The notes beneath the pieces are model-generated. The model was given only the letters and a program-made list of their open reading frames with translations. It did no database searches and was not told where the DNA came from. Both the position numbers and the translations under genes were made by a program. A stretch of 64,000 bases of DNA from contig NZ_WJBU01000006.1 of the NCBI RefSeq assembly GCF_009646335.1, positions 62,001 through 126,000 on the forward strand, written 5' to 3'. The DNA is from Caenimonas koreensis DSM 17982. GTDB taxonomy: Bacteria; Pseudomonadota; Gammaproteobacteria; Burkholderiales; Burkholderiaceae_C. Below are positions 44,124-52,612 of this stretch, in pieces; the stretch's first letter is position 1, and every line of letters begins with the position of its first letter.

Positions 44124-44675
44124 ATGGCGAGCAGACCGCGCAACGTTGATCTCGGGCCGCTGTATCTGCAAGTCGGCGAAGAGGATGCGTCGCAGGGGTG
44201 GACACCGCCTGCCAGCGGCGCAGACTCGAACGACGTCGCGCGCTTTCAGGCCTTGCTGCACAAAGGGCGCGAGCGCCACCAGCAAACTGACACCACGCCT
44301 GAAGCGCAGCTGTGGGCAGTCAATGCGCCCGAGCCGCAGGAGCTGGCCAACACCGACGACGTCGCCGCCGAGATTGCTCACCTGTGGGTGGGCGTCGGCA
44401 CCAGTAGCGCACGCGAAGTGCGCGTGGGCCTGCGTGCAACCCTGCTTGCCGATACATCTGTGCGCCTGTATGAAGCGCAAGGCGAATTGCGGGTTGAATT
44501 CAGCTGCGGGACGAACCGCGCCGCGCTGTGGCTGCAGCGCAAGCTGCCGGTGCTGGCCAAAGAAGTCGGCCAGCGCCTGCAGCGCCCGCTTGAACTCTCG
44601 GTGCGAATGAGCGACGGAACGCTCGCTGCAAGCTGCCGCTGGTCAAACGACGCGCGCGATGGAGAGCAGGCATGA
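44124..44675 (+). CDS. sctP: SctP/HpaP-like substrate-specificity protein
   Basis: A 183-residue protein between sctO and sctQ, where yscP/hpaP is found. The N-terminus is disordered with the segment RFQALLHKG, reminiscent of HpaP/HrpP proteins. The C-terminal 90 residues form a compact FliK/HpaP-like domain (VRVGLRATLLADTSVRLYEA, VEFSCGTNRAALWLQRKLP). Such proteins switch the machine from needle to late substrates. It lacks the long central part expected of a needle ruler, so length control may lie elsewhere (see 52613). Confidence 0.72.
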   Translation: MASRPRNVDLGPLYLQVGEEDASQGWTPPASGADSNDVARFQALLHKGRERHQQTDTTPEAQLWAVNAPEPQELANTDDVAAEIAHLWVGVGTSSAREVRVGLRATLLADTSVRLYEAQGELRVEFSCGTNRAALWLQRKLPVLAKEVGQRLQRPLELSVRMSDGTLAASCRWSNDARDGEQA

Positions 44676-45688
44676 GCGCAATGCATTTGCATCGCCCGCT
44701 CCAGCTGGCGACTGTCTCGCGCGACGCGCTGAGCAGTCGCAACGTGCTGTGCCGCAAGCGCCCGCCGATGTCGGCCCAGTGGCTGGACGAAGACTGGATG
44801 TTCGACATCGGCCCTGCGCGCCAGGCTGTGCCTTCCGAATGCTTTGTGGAGTGTGACTGGGGCGGCGCGCGTGCATTCATCGGCATTGGCCGCGCCAGCC
44901 TGGATCAATTGGCTGGCCTTGCGCTTCCAGGCGACGAGCCCGTGCAGTGGCCAGTGCCCGTCTTGCTGGCGGCGCTCGAATTTTCCGCAAGCGAGCTGGT
45001 CGCGCTGGTGGAGTCGATCACCAGAAAGAGCATGCGAATCGTGTCCGTCACCGCGCGGCCCAACATGGCCGGGCTCGACTCGTACGAATGGCAAGCCTGG
45101 TCGCACGAGCAGGAGCTCACCGGCGAGCTGCTGCTCGACGCAACCGCCTGCCGCTTCCTGGCTACGGCCCTGCGTGAGCAGCCGGGCATCCAGACCGATC
45201 TCGACTGGAACGAGCTGCCGCTGCGCCTGCAGCTCGTCGCGGGCTGGGTGGACCTGTCTGCGAGCGCGTTGCGCGGCATCGCACTGCGCGATGTCGTTGT
45301 GCTGGATGAATGCCTGTTGTCGCAAGACAACCGGTTGATGGTGACGCTGGGTCCGCGGCTCGGCGTGCTGTGCGGGCTCGAAGGCTCCACGTTGCAGGTA
45401 CTTGAAGGAGTGCAGGAAATCATGGCTGATGTTGACGACACCGGGGCTGCTTCGAGCGGCCTCATTGACGATGTACCGGTCAGGCTGACCTTCGATCTGG
45501 GCGAGCGCGAAATCTCGCTGGGCGACCTGCGAAGCCTGCAGCCCGGCTACCTGTTCAACCTGGGTCGTGACCCGCGCAGCACCGTGAGCATCCGCGCGAA
45601 TGGACGCCTGATCGGCGAGGGTGAGCTTGTTGACATCGAAGGCCGCGTTGGCGTGTCGGTGTTGCGCTTTTCCATCGAGGGCAAGTAA
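44672..45688 (+). CDS. sctQ: T3SS C-ring/sorting platform protein
   Basis: A 338-residue YscQ/FliN-type protein of the cytoplasmic sorting platform. The C-terminal SpoA (surface presentation of antigens) domain spans about residues 262-338 (DDVPVRLTFDLGEREISLGD, SIRANGRLIGEGELVDIEGR). The first SpoA-like region lies about residues 165-230. Its ATG overlaps the sctP stop by four bases. A likely internal start lies at codon 251. The next gene, sctR, begins directly after the stop. Confidence 0.9.
   Translation: MSAMHLHRPLQLATVSRDALSSRNVLCRKRPPMSAQWLDEDWMFDIGPARQAVPSECFVECDWGGARAFIGIGRASLDQLAGLALPGDEPVQWPVPVLLAALEFSASELVALVESITRKSMRIVSVTARPNMAGLDSYEWQAWSHEQELTGELLLDATACRFLATALREQPGIQTDLDWNELPLRLQLVAGWVDLSASALRGIALRDVVVLDECLLSQDNRLMVTLGPRLGVLCGLEGSTLQVLEGVQEIMADVDDTGAASSGLIDDVPVRLTFDLGEREISLGDLRSLQPGYLFNLGRDPRSTVSIRANGRLIGEGELVDIEGRVGVSVLRFSIEGK
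45422..45688 (+). CDS. Internal translation product of sctQ (SctQ-C)
   Basis: In-frame ATG at 45422 (codon 251 of sctQ), preceded by AGGA four bases away and GGAG further upstream. It would yield an 88-residue protein made of the C-terminal SpoA domain alone. YscQ, SsaQ and Spa33 make the same short product by internal initiation, and it is a structural part of the sorting platform. Predicted from these parallels, not shown here. Confidence 0.55.
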   Translation: MADVDDTGAASSGLIDDVPVRLTFDLGEREISLGDLRSLQPGYLFNLGRDPRSTVSIRANGRLIGEGELVDIEGRVGVSVLRFSIEGK

Positions 45689-46348
45689 GTGCTGGCGACC
45701 AACGGTCTCGATCCGATCGTCCTCACGCTGGCGCTTGCGCTGCTGGGGCTGGTGCCGCTTGCGTTCGTCACAACCACGGCATTCCTGAAGATCTCGATCG
45801 TGCTGTCGCTCGTGCGCAATGCGCTGGGCGTGCAGCAGTCGCCACCCAACATCGTGTTGTACGCGCTGTCGCTGATGCTCACCGTGTTCATCATGGCGCC
45901 CATCGGCTACGAAATCGCCGATGCGGTCCAGTCAGACCCCACGCCGATGCGCAGTGCGACGAGCTTCATCGATGCCGGCAAGCGCGGCGCCGAGCCCATG
46001 CGCAAGTTCCTGCTGGCCAACAGCAAGGTCGAGCAGCGCGACTTCTTCATGGGCCAGGCCAAGCGGATCTGGCCCGCCAAGATGGCCAGCGAAGCGCGTC
46101 AGACAGACCTGTTGATTCTGGTGCCAGCATTCGTCGTGACCGAACTCACAGCCGCATTTGAAATCGGCTTTCTTCTGTTCCTGCCCTTCATCGTGATCGA
46201 CCTGGTCGTCTCGAACATCCTGATGGCCATGGGAATGATGATGGTCTCGCCCGCCACGATCACGCTGCCGCTCAAGCTGTTCCTGTTTGTGATGGTCGAT
46301 GGCTGGTCCCGCCTGCTGCACGGCCTTGTGCTGACCTACCGCCTCTAG
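45689..46348 (+). CDS. sctR: T3SS export apparatus protein (FliP family)
   Basis: A 219-residue membrane protein, four or five helices, with the FliP-family signatures FVTTTAFLKISIVLSLVRNALG and MGMMMVSPATITLPLKLFLF. SctR, SctS and SctT form the core export channel. It starts with GTG immediately after the sctQ stop. Confidence 0.95.
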   Translation: MLATNGLDPIVLTLALALLGLVPLAFVTTTAFLKISIVLSLVRNALGVQQSPPNIVLYALSLMLTVFIMAPIGYEIADAVQSDPTPMRSATSFIDAGKRGAEPMRKFLLANSKVEQRDFFMGQAKRIWPAKMASEARQTDLLILVPAFVVTELTAAFEIGFLLFLPFIVIDLVVSNILMAMGMMMVSPATITLPLKLFLFVMVDGWSRLLHGLVLTYRL

Positions 46349-46358
46349 GAGCCGCACC

Positions 46359-46628
46359 ATGGAAGTCGTCGATATTGTTTCCCACGTCGTCAAGGCGCTG
46401 CTGCTGGTGTTGTGGCTCTCGCTGCCGCCCATCATCGTGGCGTCGGTCGTGGGCACGCTCTTCAGCCTGTTCCAGGCGCTCACGCAGATCCAGGAGCAGA
46501 CGCTGTCGTTCGCGATCAAGCTCATCGCAGTGGGCGTCACGCTGTTTCTCACCGCGCGATGGGTAGGCGGTGAAATCTTCAACTACACGGTGTCGCTGTT
46601 CGACAGCTTCCCGATGCTGGTGCGCTGA
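46359..46628 (+). CDS. sctS: T3SS export apparatus protein (FliQ family)
   Basis: An 89-residue protein with two long hydrophobic helices (ALLLVLWLSLPPIIVASVVG and FAIKLIAVGVTLFLTARWVG) around the conserved TLFSLFQALTQIQEQTL. It packs around SctR and SctT in the export gate. GGAG lies before the ATG. Confidence 0.95.
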   Translation: MEVVDIVSHVVKALLLVLWLSLPPIIVASVVGTLFSLFQALTQIQEQTLSFAIKLIAVGVTLFLTARWVGGEIFNYTVSLFDSFPMLVR

Positions 46629-46635
46629 GGCAGCG

Positions 46636-47436
46636 ATGGACACGACAGCGTGGTTCTTCCTGCACCTCAAAGCCTTTGGCTTTGCGCTGCCACGCTTTCT
46701 TGCCGTGTTCACGATACTGCCGTTGCTCAGCCGCGAAGCCTTGCCGCTGACATTGAGAGTCGCCGCCATTGGCAGCTTTGCCATCTTCATGGCGCCGATG
46801 CTGGCCGAAGGTGTTGCGCTGGAACGCCCGACCTTCTCCATTCTGGGCCTCGTGCTCAAAGAAGCGTTCATCGGCATCGTGATCGGCTTCGTGCTGGCCA
46901 TACCGCTGTGGGCCGTTGAAAACATGGGCGACCTGGTGGACGCGCAGCGCGGCGCGACGATCGCGCAGACCATCAACCCACTCTCAGGCCACGAGACATC
47001 GCCGCTCGGGCAACTGTTCAACCAGGCCATCGTCACCATGATGTTCAGCCTGGGCGGCTTCGTGATGGTGCTCGGCGTGATCTACGACAGCTTCCAGATC
47101 TGGCCCGTGTTTGGCTGGTGGCCGCATTTCGCGCCGGAAGCGCCCAAGCTCGCGCTCGACCTGCTCGACCGCTTCATGAGCCTCACGGTGCTGCTGTGCG
47201 CGCCCGTGATCTTCGCGATGTTCCTGGCCGAAGCGGGCATGGCAATCATCAGCCGGTTTGTGCCGCAGCTGCAGGTGTTCTTCCTGGCGATGCCGATCAA
47301 GAGTGCGATCGCCATGGTGGTTTTCGCGATCTACGGCGTGGTGCTGTTCGACTACGCGGGCGACCTCATTCTCGAGACGCTGCGCGAGTGCAATCGCACG
47401 GTCTTCGCCATGTTCAAAGGCGTGCGGCTGCCATGA
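46636..47436 (+). CDS. sctT: T3SS export apparatus protein (FliR family)
   Basis: A 266-residue, roughly seven-helix protein of the SctT/FliR family with the blocks KEAFIGIVIGFVLAIPLWAV, GDLVDAQRGATIAQTINP and QLQVFFLAMPIKSAIAM. It completes the export channel. ATG 46636 has GAGG upstream. The stop overlaps the sctU start (ATGA). Confidence 0.95.
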   Translation: MDTTAWFFLHLKAFGFALPRFLAVFTILPLLSREALPLTLRVAAIGSFAIFMAPMLAEGVALERPTFSILGLVLKEAFIGIVIGFVLAIPLWAVENMGDLVDAQRGATIAQTINPLSGHETSPLGQLFNQAIVTMMFSLGGFVMVLGVIYDSFQIWPVFGWWPHFAPEAPKLALDLLDRFMSLTVLLCAPVIFAMFLAEAGMAIISRFVPQLQVFFLAMPIKSAIAMVVFAIYGVVLFDYAGDLILETLRECNRTVFAMFKGVRLP

Positions 47437-48503
47437 GCGAAAAAACCGAACGGCCCACTGACCACCGCATTCGCAAGGCGCGCGAAGACGGGCAGGTCGC
47501 CAAGAGCAAGGACTTCACGCAGGCCCTGCTGATCGGTGCGTTGTTTGGCTACACGCTGGTGATGGCGGGCGACATCTTCAAGACCATGGGCGAGATGGTG
47601 GCGCTGCCAGGCCAGTTGTACGGCATGGACTTCAAGGACGCCGTTGCCATCAGCCTTTCCACCCTCTGGCGCAAGGCTGCCGAATTGCTGGTGCCTTACC
47701 TGTTGATCGTGATCGTGATCGGCGTGTTCGGCGAGACGATCCAGACCGGGCTCTTGCTCTCGTTCAAGGCACTCTTGCCCAAGGGCGACAAGCTCAACCC
47801 CATTGCGAACCTCAAGCAGATGTTCACGATGAAGAACCTCGTGGAATTCATCAAGTCGTGCCTGAAGGTCACATTTCTGATGTTCCTCGTGTACTTCGTG
47901 GTGCGCGACTCGCTCGACACGATGATCAAGATTCCGCTGGCCGGCATCGGCGCGGCGGGCCTGGCGCTCGGCGAGATGATGCGTGTGCTCACGATCAACA
48001 CGTTCATCTGCTTTGCGGTGATCGCGGTGTTCGACCTGGCGTGGCAGCGCTACAGCTACATCAAGGGCCTGATGATGTCCATGGAGGAGATCAAGCAGGA
48101 GTACAAGCAAATGGAAGGCGACCCCCACATGAAGGGGCACCGCAAGGAGCTTGCCCGCGAAATTGCGATGGGCGAGATGGTTGCCAACACACGCAAGGCC
48201 AGCGTGGTGGTGACCAACCCGACGCACGTTGCGGTGGGCCTGTTCTATGAAGAGAGCAAGACGCCGCTGCCGGTGGTGGTGTGCAAGGGCGAGGGCGGCA
48301 TTGCCGAGGCGATCAAGCGCGTCGCAGAGCAAGAAGGCATCCCGGTGCTGCAGAACGTGCCGCTGGCGCGCGCGCTGCTCAGCCAGGCCCAGGTGGCGCA
48401 GTACATCCCCTCCGAGCTGATCGAGCCTGTGGCCGAGCTGCTGCTGGCGATGCGAAAACTCACCGAAAAAATTGACGAGCACGAGGACGATTTCAATGGC
48501 TAG
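47433..48503 (+). CDS. sctU: T3SS export apparatus switch protein (FlhB family)
   Basis: A 356-residue protein starting MSEKTERPTDHRIRKAREDG. Four membrane helices (about residues 28-210) precede a cytoplasmic domain with the self-cleaving motif NPTH (residues 262-265). Autocleavage between Asn and Pro allows the switch from needle to translocator export, which involves SctP. Overlaps sctT by 4 bases and the following chaperone gene by 8. Confidence 0.96.
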   Translation: MSEKTERPTDHRIRKAREDGQVAKSKDFTQALLIGALFGYTLVMAGDIFKTMGEMVALPGQLYGMDFKDAVAISLSTLWRKAAELLVPYLLIVIVIGVFGETIQTGLLLSFKALLPKGDKLNPIANLKQMFTMKNLVEFIKSCLKVTFLMFLVYFVVRDSLDTMIKIPLAGIGAAGLALGEMMRVLTINTFICFAVIAVFDLAWQRYSYIKGLMMSMEEIKQEYKQMEGDPHMKGHRKELAREIAMGEMVANTRKASVVVTNPTHVAVGLFYEESKTPLPVVVCKGEGGIAEAIKRVAEQEGIPVLQNVPLARALLSQAQVAQYIPSELIEPVAELLLAMRKLTEKIDEHEDDFNG

Positions 48504-48894
48504 CCTCAACCATGCCGGCTTTGCCGGCTACGCCTTGCGCGCGCGGCTGGACCCCGGTGCGCCGCGCGCCGACGGCTCCGTGGCACTGGTGTTCGACGGC
48601 AACATGCATGTGCTGCTTCATCCGGCAGGCCGCGGCGACATCGTGCTTGAGGCGCAGGTGCGTGCGCTGCCGATTGCGTCGCTGCTCGCTGACGACGCAA
48701 TCATGGATGCACTGGCTGTGGCCGGCCAGCGCCCGCCACTTGATGCCGATTACCTGGTGCTCTCGCCCGATGAAGACAGGCTGATGCTGCAGCTCCGCGT
48801 TGGCGCGGCAGCGTCCGCCGACGAATTCGAAGTCGCGCTGGGTCGCTTTCTTGATTCGCTTACCAGTTGGCGCGCGCACTTTCGCGTGCTTTGA
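48496..48894 (+). CDS. CesT-like chaperone between sctU and sctC
   Basis: A 132-residue acidic protein with a class I chaperone pattern (ALVFDGNMHVLLHPAGRGDI, YLVLSPDEDRLMLQLRVGAA, FEVALGRFLDSLTSWRAHF). It overlaps sctU by 8 bases and precedes sctC. In Bordetella a small gene (bscW) also lies between bscU and bscC as I recall, so this may be its counterpart. Client unknown. Confidence 0.65.
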   Translation: MASLNHAGFAGYALRARLDPGAPRADGSVALVFDGNMHVLLHPAGRGDIVLEAQVRALPIASLLADDAIMDALAVAGQRPPLDADYLVLSPDEDRLMLQLRVGAAASADEFEVALGRFLDSLTSWRAHFRVL

Positions 48895-48904
48895 GGACAA
48901 CGCC

Positions 48905-50635
48905 ATGATCGCAACGCGTTACTTTCAAATGACCTTTATCCGCCGCTGGTGGTCCGTGCTGGTGGTCGGGTGTGCGCTGGCACTTGCCGCAGGTGCCTCG
49001 CGCGCGGAGCCGCCGCCGTGGTCCGACGGGCCGTTCAGCTACCTGGGCCGTGAGCAGCAACTCGACAAGATGCTGGCCGGCTTCGCCAAGACATTCGGTC
49101 TGCAGGTTCAGCTTGAGTCGCCGCTGCCGCCGGGGCTGAACGCCACCAGCGGGCGCTCCACTGCAGCCAACCCGACTGAATTCATGAACCAGCTTGCAGC
49201 AAGTTACGGTCTTGCCTGGTACTACAGCTCCGGCACGCTGTACATCAGCCGCAGCAACGAACGCGTCACCCGCATGCTGCCTACCAAAGGTATGTCAGGC
49301 GCAGGGCTGAAAAAGGCATTCACCGAAATGGGCCTCATCGAGCCGCGCTTCGGATGGGCGGAGGTCGATGAGCGCAGTGCGGTGATGGTGTCCGGCCCGC
49401 GCTCGTACGTTGAGCGAATTGCCAAGGCAATGAGCGACCTGCCCGACCCCGAGGCTGACCAGCAGGTGCTGGTGTTCCGCTTGAAGCATGCGTCGGTGGA
49501 AGACCGCACGATCCTGTATCGCGACAAGCAGATCATCACGCCCGGTGTCGCGTCCATGCTGCGTGCGTTGTTGACCGAGCAGCAGGGCAACGGGAGCGCG
49601 GCGAACAACGTCACCGAGCTTTCCACCGCCGCGCCATTGCGCACGGCGATGAAGGGGCTGGCCAATGAGCCGGAACCTGATGACGCCGCCGCAGGCAACG
49701 TCAAAGGCGGGCGCGCGCAGAACACGACGCGCCGCGCGCCGCGCGCCGTGGTGCAGGCCGACACGCGGCTGAACGCCATCATCATCAAGGACAAGCCGCA
49801 GAACGCGCCCATCTACCGCGAACTCATCGCGATGCTGGATGTGCCGGGCAACCTGATCGAGATCGAAGCCGCCATCGTGGACGTGAACACCACGAGCATG
49901 GAGGAACTCGGCATCGACTGGAACGGCCGCCGTGGCAACTTTGCGGGCGGCTTTGGCACGCCGGGCAAGGCGCCAGACGGCACCACGATCACGCTTGTGC
50001 GCGGTACAGGTGTGAACCCGTCCACCGTGATCGCCGATGCGGGCAACTTCCTGATGACTCGCATCAAGCTGCTCGAAGGCAAGGGCACGGCGCGCATCGT
50101 GTCGCGGCCCTTCATCCTCACGCAGGACAACATGGGCGCGCTGATCGATCTGTCGGACACGTTCTACGTGCAGACCACTGGCGAGCGCGTTGCCACTGTG
50201 ACGCCGATCTCGGTAGGCGTCACGCTGCGAGTCACGCCACGCATCGTTGTGAATGACGGTGTCCGCTCGATACAGCTTGTGGTCGATATTGAAGACGGCT
50301 CGATCCAGGACACCAAGGTTGGAACGCTGCCCACGGTGCGTCGCAGCGTCATCGGCACGCAGGCACTCGTGGGCGAGAACGAAAGCCTGCTGATTGGCGG
50401 CTTCAACTCCGAGCAGAACATTCGCCAGAAAGACCAGGTGCCCCTGCTTGGCGACATCCCCGGCCTGGGCGCGATGTTCAGCAAGACGGTGGCCAATACC
50501 GAGAAGCGCGAGCGCATGTTCCTGATCACGCCCAAACTGATCGGCCCGCGCGTGGTGCTCGACACGCAAGCCGAGGCCACCGGCGGCCTTCGCCTTGCGC
50601 CCACCATGAAAGTGCAGGGAGACGCGTCGCGATGA
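48905..50635 (+). CDS. sctC: T3SS outer-membrane secretin
   Basis: A 576-residue secretin forming the outer-membrane ring. A signal peptide ends near GASRA (about residue 34). N0 (FGLQVQLESPLPPGL, LAWYYSSGTLYISRS) and N1/N3 ring-building domains (about residues 105-290, with a low-complexity insert near 235-275) precede the beta-barrel gate, including the late signature VPLLGDIPGLGAMFSK. GAGG precedes ATG 48905. No pilotin gene is recognised in the window. Confidence 0.95.
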   Translation: MIATRYFQMTFIRRWWSVLVVGCALALAAGASRAEPPPWSDGPFSYLGREQQLDKMLAGFAKTFGLQVQLESPLPPGLNATSGRSTAANPTEFMNQLAASYGLAWYYSSGTLYISRSNERVTRMLPTKGMSGAGLKKAFTEMGLIEPRFGWAEVDERSAVMVSGPRSYVERIAKAMSDLPDPEADQQVLVFRLKHASVEDRTILYRDKQIITPGVASMLRALLTEQQGNGSAANNVTELSTAAPLRTAMKGLANEPEPDDAAAGNVKGGRAQNTTRRAPRAVVQADTRLNAIIIKDKPQNAPIYRELIAMLDVPGNLIEIEAAIVDVNTTSMEELGIDWNGRRGNFAGGFGTPGKAPDGTTITLVRGTGVNPSTVIADAGNFLMTRIKLLEGKGTARIVSRPFILTQDNMGALIDLSDTFYVQTTGERVATVTPISVGVTLRVTPRIVVNDGVRSIQLVVDIEDGSIQDTKVGTLPTVRRSVIGTQALVGENESLLIGGFNSEQNIRQKDQVPLLGDIPGLGAMFSKTVANTEKRERMFLITPKLIGPRVVLDTQAEATGGLRLAPTMKVQGDASR

Positions 50636-52611
50636 GCACGGCACTGTCTGCGCGCGACGGCTGGGGCCCGGAATGGGCTGCGGCGGTTGCTGACGTGGCC
50701 AGCCGCGCCGCCGCTGTGTTCAGCAGCGCCGGCGTGCCAGGCTGTTTGACGGTTGTCGACATGCAGTCATGCCGGTTGCTTGACGCATGGTGGCTGCGCC
50801 GCTGCCTCGAGCCGCTCGCGCGGCTGTCGGGCCGGCCGCTGCGCTATGTGCCTTGCGGCGACGGCAGGCACGCGCAGCCCACGGCACCAGCCTGGTCGGT
50901 CGGCACTGCACCGATGGAGCTGTGCTGGCCGCAAGGCAGCAGCGTGCCACTCAACAGGGTCAGCGGCCAGGCATGGTTGCCCGATGGGCCCGTTCTCCTG
51001 CTCACCGGCGATGCTGCCCAACGCCTGCCGCAGGAGCTGCTGCTGGCGCATCACGGACAAATGAGCGAGTGGGCTGGCGAGCCCGGCGCAAAGGCATGGC
51101 AGCCGATGGATGCGGCGCGTCACTGCGCATGGATCACGCAGAGCATCGAGGCCTATGCCAGCTGCCTGCCCAGCGCCATGCTGTCGCTACCAATTGGCTA
51201 CTGGCGCTTCGCAGCACAGGCGCTGGCCTGGGCGCCGCACGGCTGCCTGATGGTTGCGCGGGCCGAAGGCTGGTCGAGCATTGCCGACATGCGCGAGACC
51301 ACTATCGACCGCATCGATGTGAACGGCGATGCGCCACCCGTGAACTTCCACTGGCTGGCCCAGCAGGCGCCGCGGCTGGGTGCGAGCGCGCACACGATTC
51401 GCCACCGCCGCGACACAGTGGTCCAGCTCATGGTGGGCGGCCTGCCCGACGCGCAAGCCGCGTTGCCCCTGTTGGGCGCACCGCTTGCCGCAGCCGTGCG
51501 CTCGCCGCGCGCCGACCGTGTGCGCGCCGTTCGTGCGCTCGCGTTGGCCGGCGACCTGCCGGCAGCGCTGTCGGTGATGGAGCTGGCAACCCACGACCCC
51601 GCCATGTTGCGCAGCGCCTGGGACGTACTGGCTGCGCGTGCTGCGTCCGCGAGCCCTGCAGTGGCAGCGCGCCTGGGTATGTGGCTTGAGCACGCCATGG
51701 CAGACAACCCGTGGTTTGGTGAAGACCAGGTGCTCTTGCGCGCAGCGGGCCACGTTGCGCTGGCTTGCGCACGAATTGACCTGGCGCAGACCGTGCTGCG
51801 CGCACTCGACGATCTTGGTGGCGCAGTCGCCTCGGATCTGGCAGCGCTGGCCCGCTGCCTTGAACAGCTCGGCTGCTTTGAAGCAGCGCTGGGCGCCTGC
51901 GACCGCGCAATCGCACTGGACGCCAAACATACCCAGTCAGCCGTCCTGCGTGCGCGCATCACGGTACGCATCGCCGCGCTGGTAGGGCCGTGGGGTATGC
52001 AGCATGAGCACCCGGTAGCACCTTTGCTGCTCGATCCGCTGCACGCGGATCACGCGCCGATGCTTGTGCGGCAGATGCGCGATCCGTCGATCCCGTCAAT
52101 GACAGCGCTGCCGCCACTCACGCCCGGTGAAGATGGGCGCGCGTGGATTGAGGGGCGCCTGAAAGACGGGCCTGCTTCATTCGCGATCGTCCATCGGCAG
52201 CTCGGATTTGTGGGCTACATCGACTTGCGCCTGTGGCAGTCCACCGCGTTCGTCTGCTACTGGATCGGGCCGGACTTCCAGGGCCTTGGCCTTTGCGCGC
52301 CTGCATTGGCGCTGGCCTGCGATCTTGCTGCGCGAAATGGCGTCGAGCTGCTGCTGTCGTCAGCCTATGACGACAACCTGCGATCGCTGCGCGTGTTGCG
52401 CAAGAACGGCTTTGAGGCGATGACCGTGCGTGCCTTGGCACCCGATCACGACCGCACGTTCGTGATGCTGCCCGTGGCAGCGCCCATGACACAAGTCGAA
52501 GCTGAAAAGCGCCTGGCCGATTTTTGCGAGAACACCGGCTCTGGCTTGCGCTTTGGCGCGGCGCAGGCAGGCGCAACGGACACAGCCACCCAAGACACCA
52601 AAGAGGACTGA
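50632..52611 (+). CDS. Large unknown protein with C-terminal GNAT acetyltransferase domain
   Basis: A 659-residue cytoplasmic protein. The N-terminal 290 residues are unrecognised. About residues 295-450 look like TPR-type helices (ARCLEQLGCFEAALGACDRA). The end (about 465-615) is a GNAT domain of the RimJ/RimL style: FAIVHRQLGFVGYIDLRL, YWIGPDFQGLGLCAPALALA (acetyl-CoA loop) and YDDNLRSLRVLRKNGFEAM. It would transfer an acetyl group to an unknown target. It overlaps sctC by four bases and continues the T3SS operon. I know no such component in well-studied T3SS. Confidence 0.75.
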   Translation: MSTALSARDGWGPEWAAAVADVASRAAAVFSSAGVPGCLTVVDMQSCRLLDAWWLRRCLEPLARLSGRPLRYVPCGDGRHAQPTAPAWSVGTAPMELCWPQGSSVPLNRVSGQAWLPDGPVLLLTGDAAQRLPQELLLAHHGQMSEWAGEPGAKAWQPMDAARHCAWITQSIEAYASCLPSAMLSLPIGYWRFAAQALAWAPHGCLMVARAEGWSSIADMRETTIDRIDVNGDAPPVNFHWLAQQAPRLGASAHTIRHRRDTVVQLMVGGLPDAQAALPLLGAPLAAAVRSPRADRVRAVRALALAGDLPAALSVMELATHDPAMLRSAWDVLAARAASASPAVAARLGMWLEHAMADNPWFGEDQVLLRAAGHVALACARIDLAQTVLRALDDLGGAVASDLAALARCLEQLGCFEAALGACDRAIALDAKHTQSAVLRARITVRIAALVGPWGMQHEHPVAPLLLDPLHADHAPMLVRQMRDPSIPSMTALPPLTPGEDGRAWIEGRLKDGPASFAIVHRQLGFVGYIDLRLWQSTAFVCYWIGPDFQGLGLCAPALALACDLAARNGVELLLSSAYDDNLRSLRVLRKNGFEAMTVRALAPDHDRTFVMLPVAAPMTQVEAEKRLADFCENTGSGLRFGAAQAGATDTATQDTKED

Positions 52612-52612
52612 C

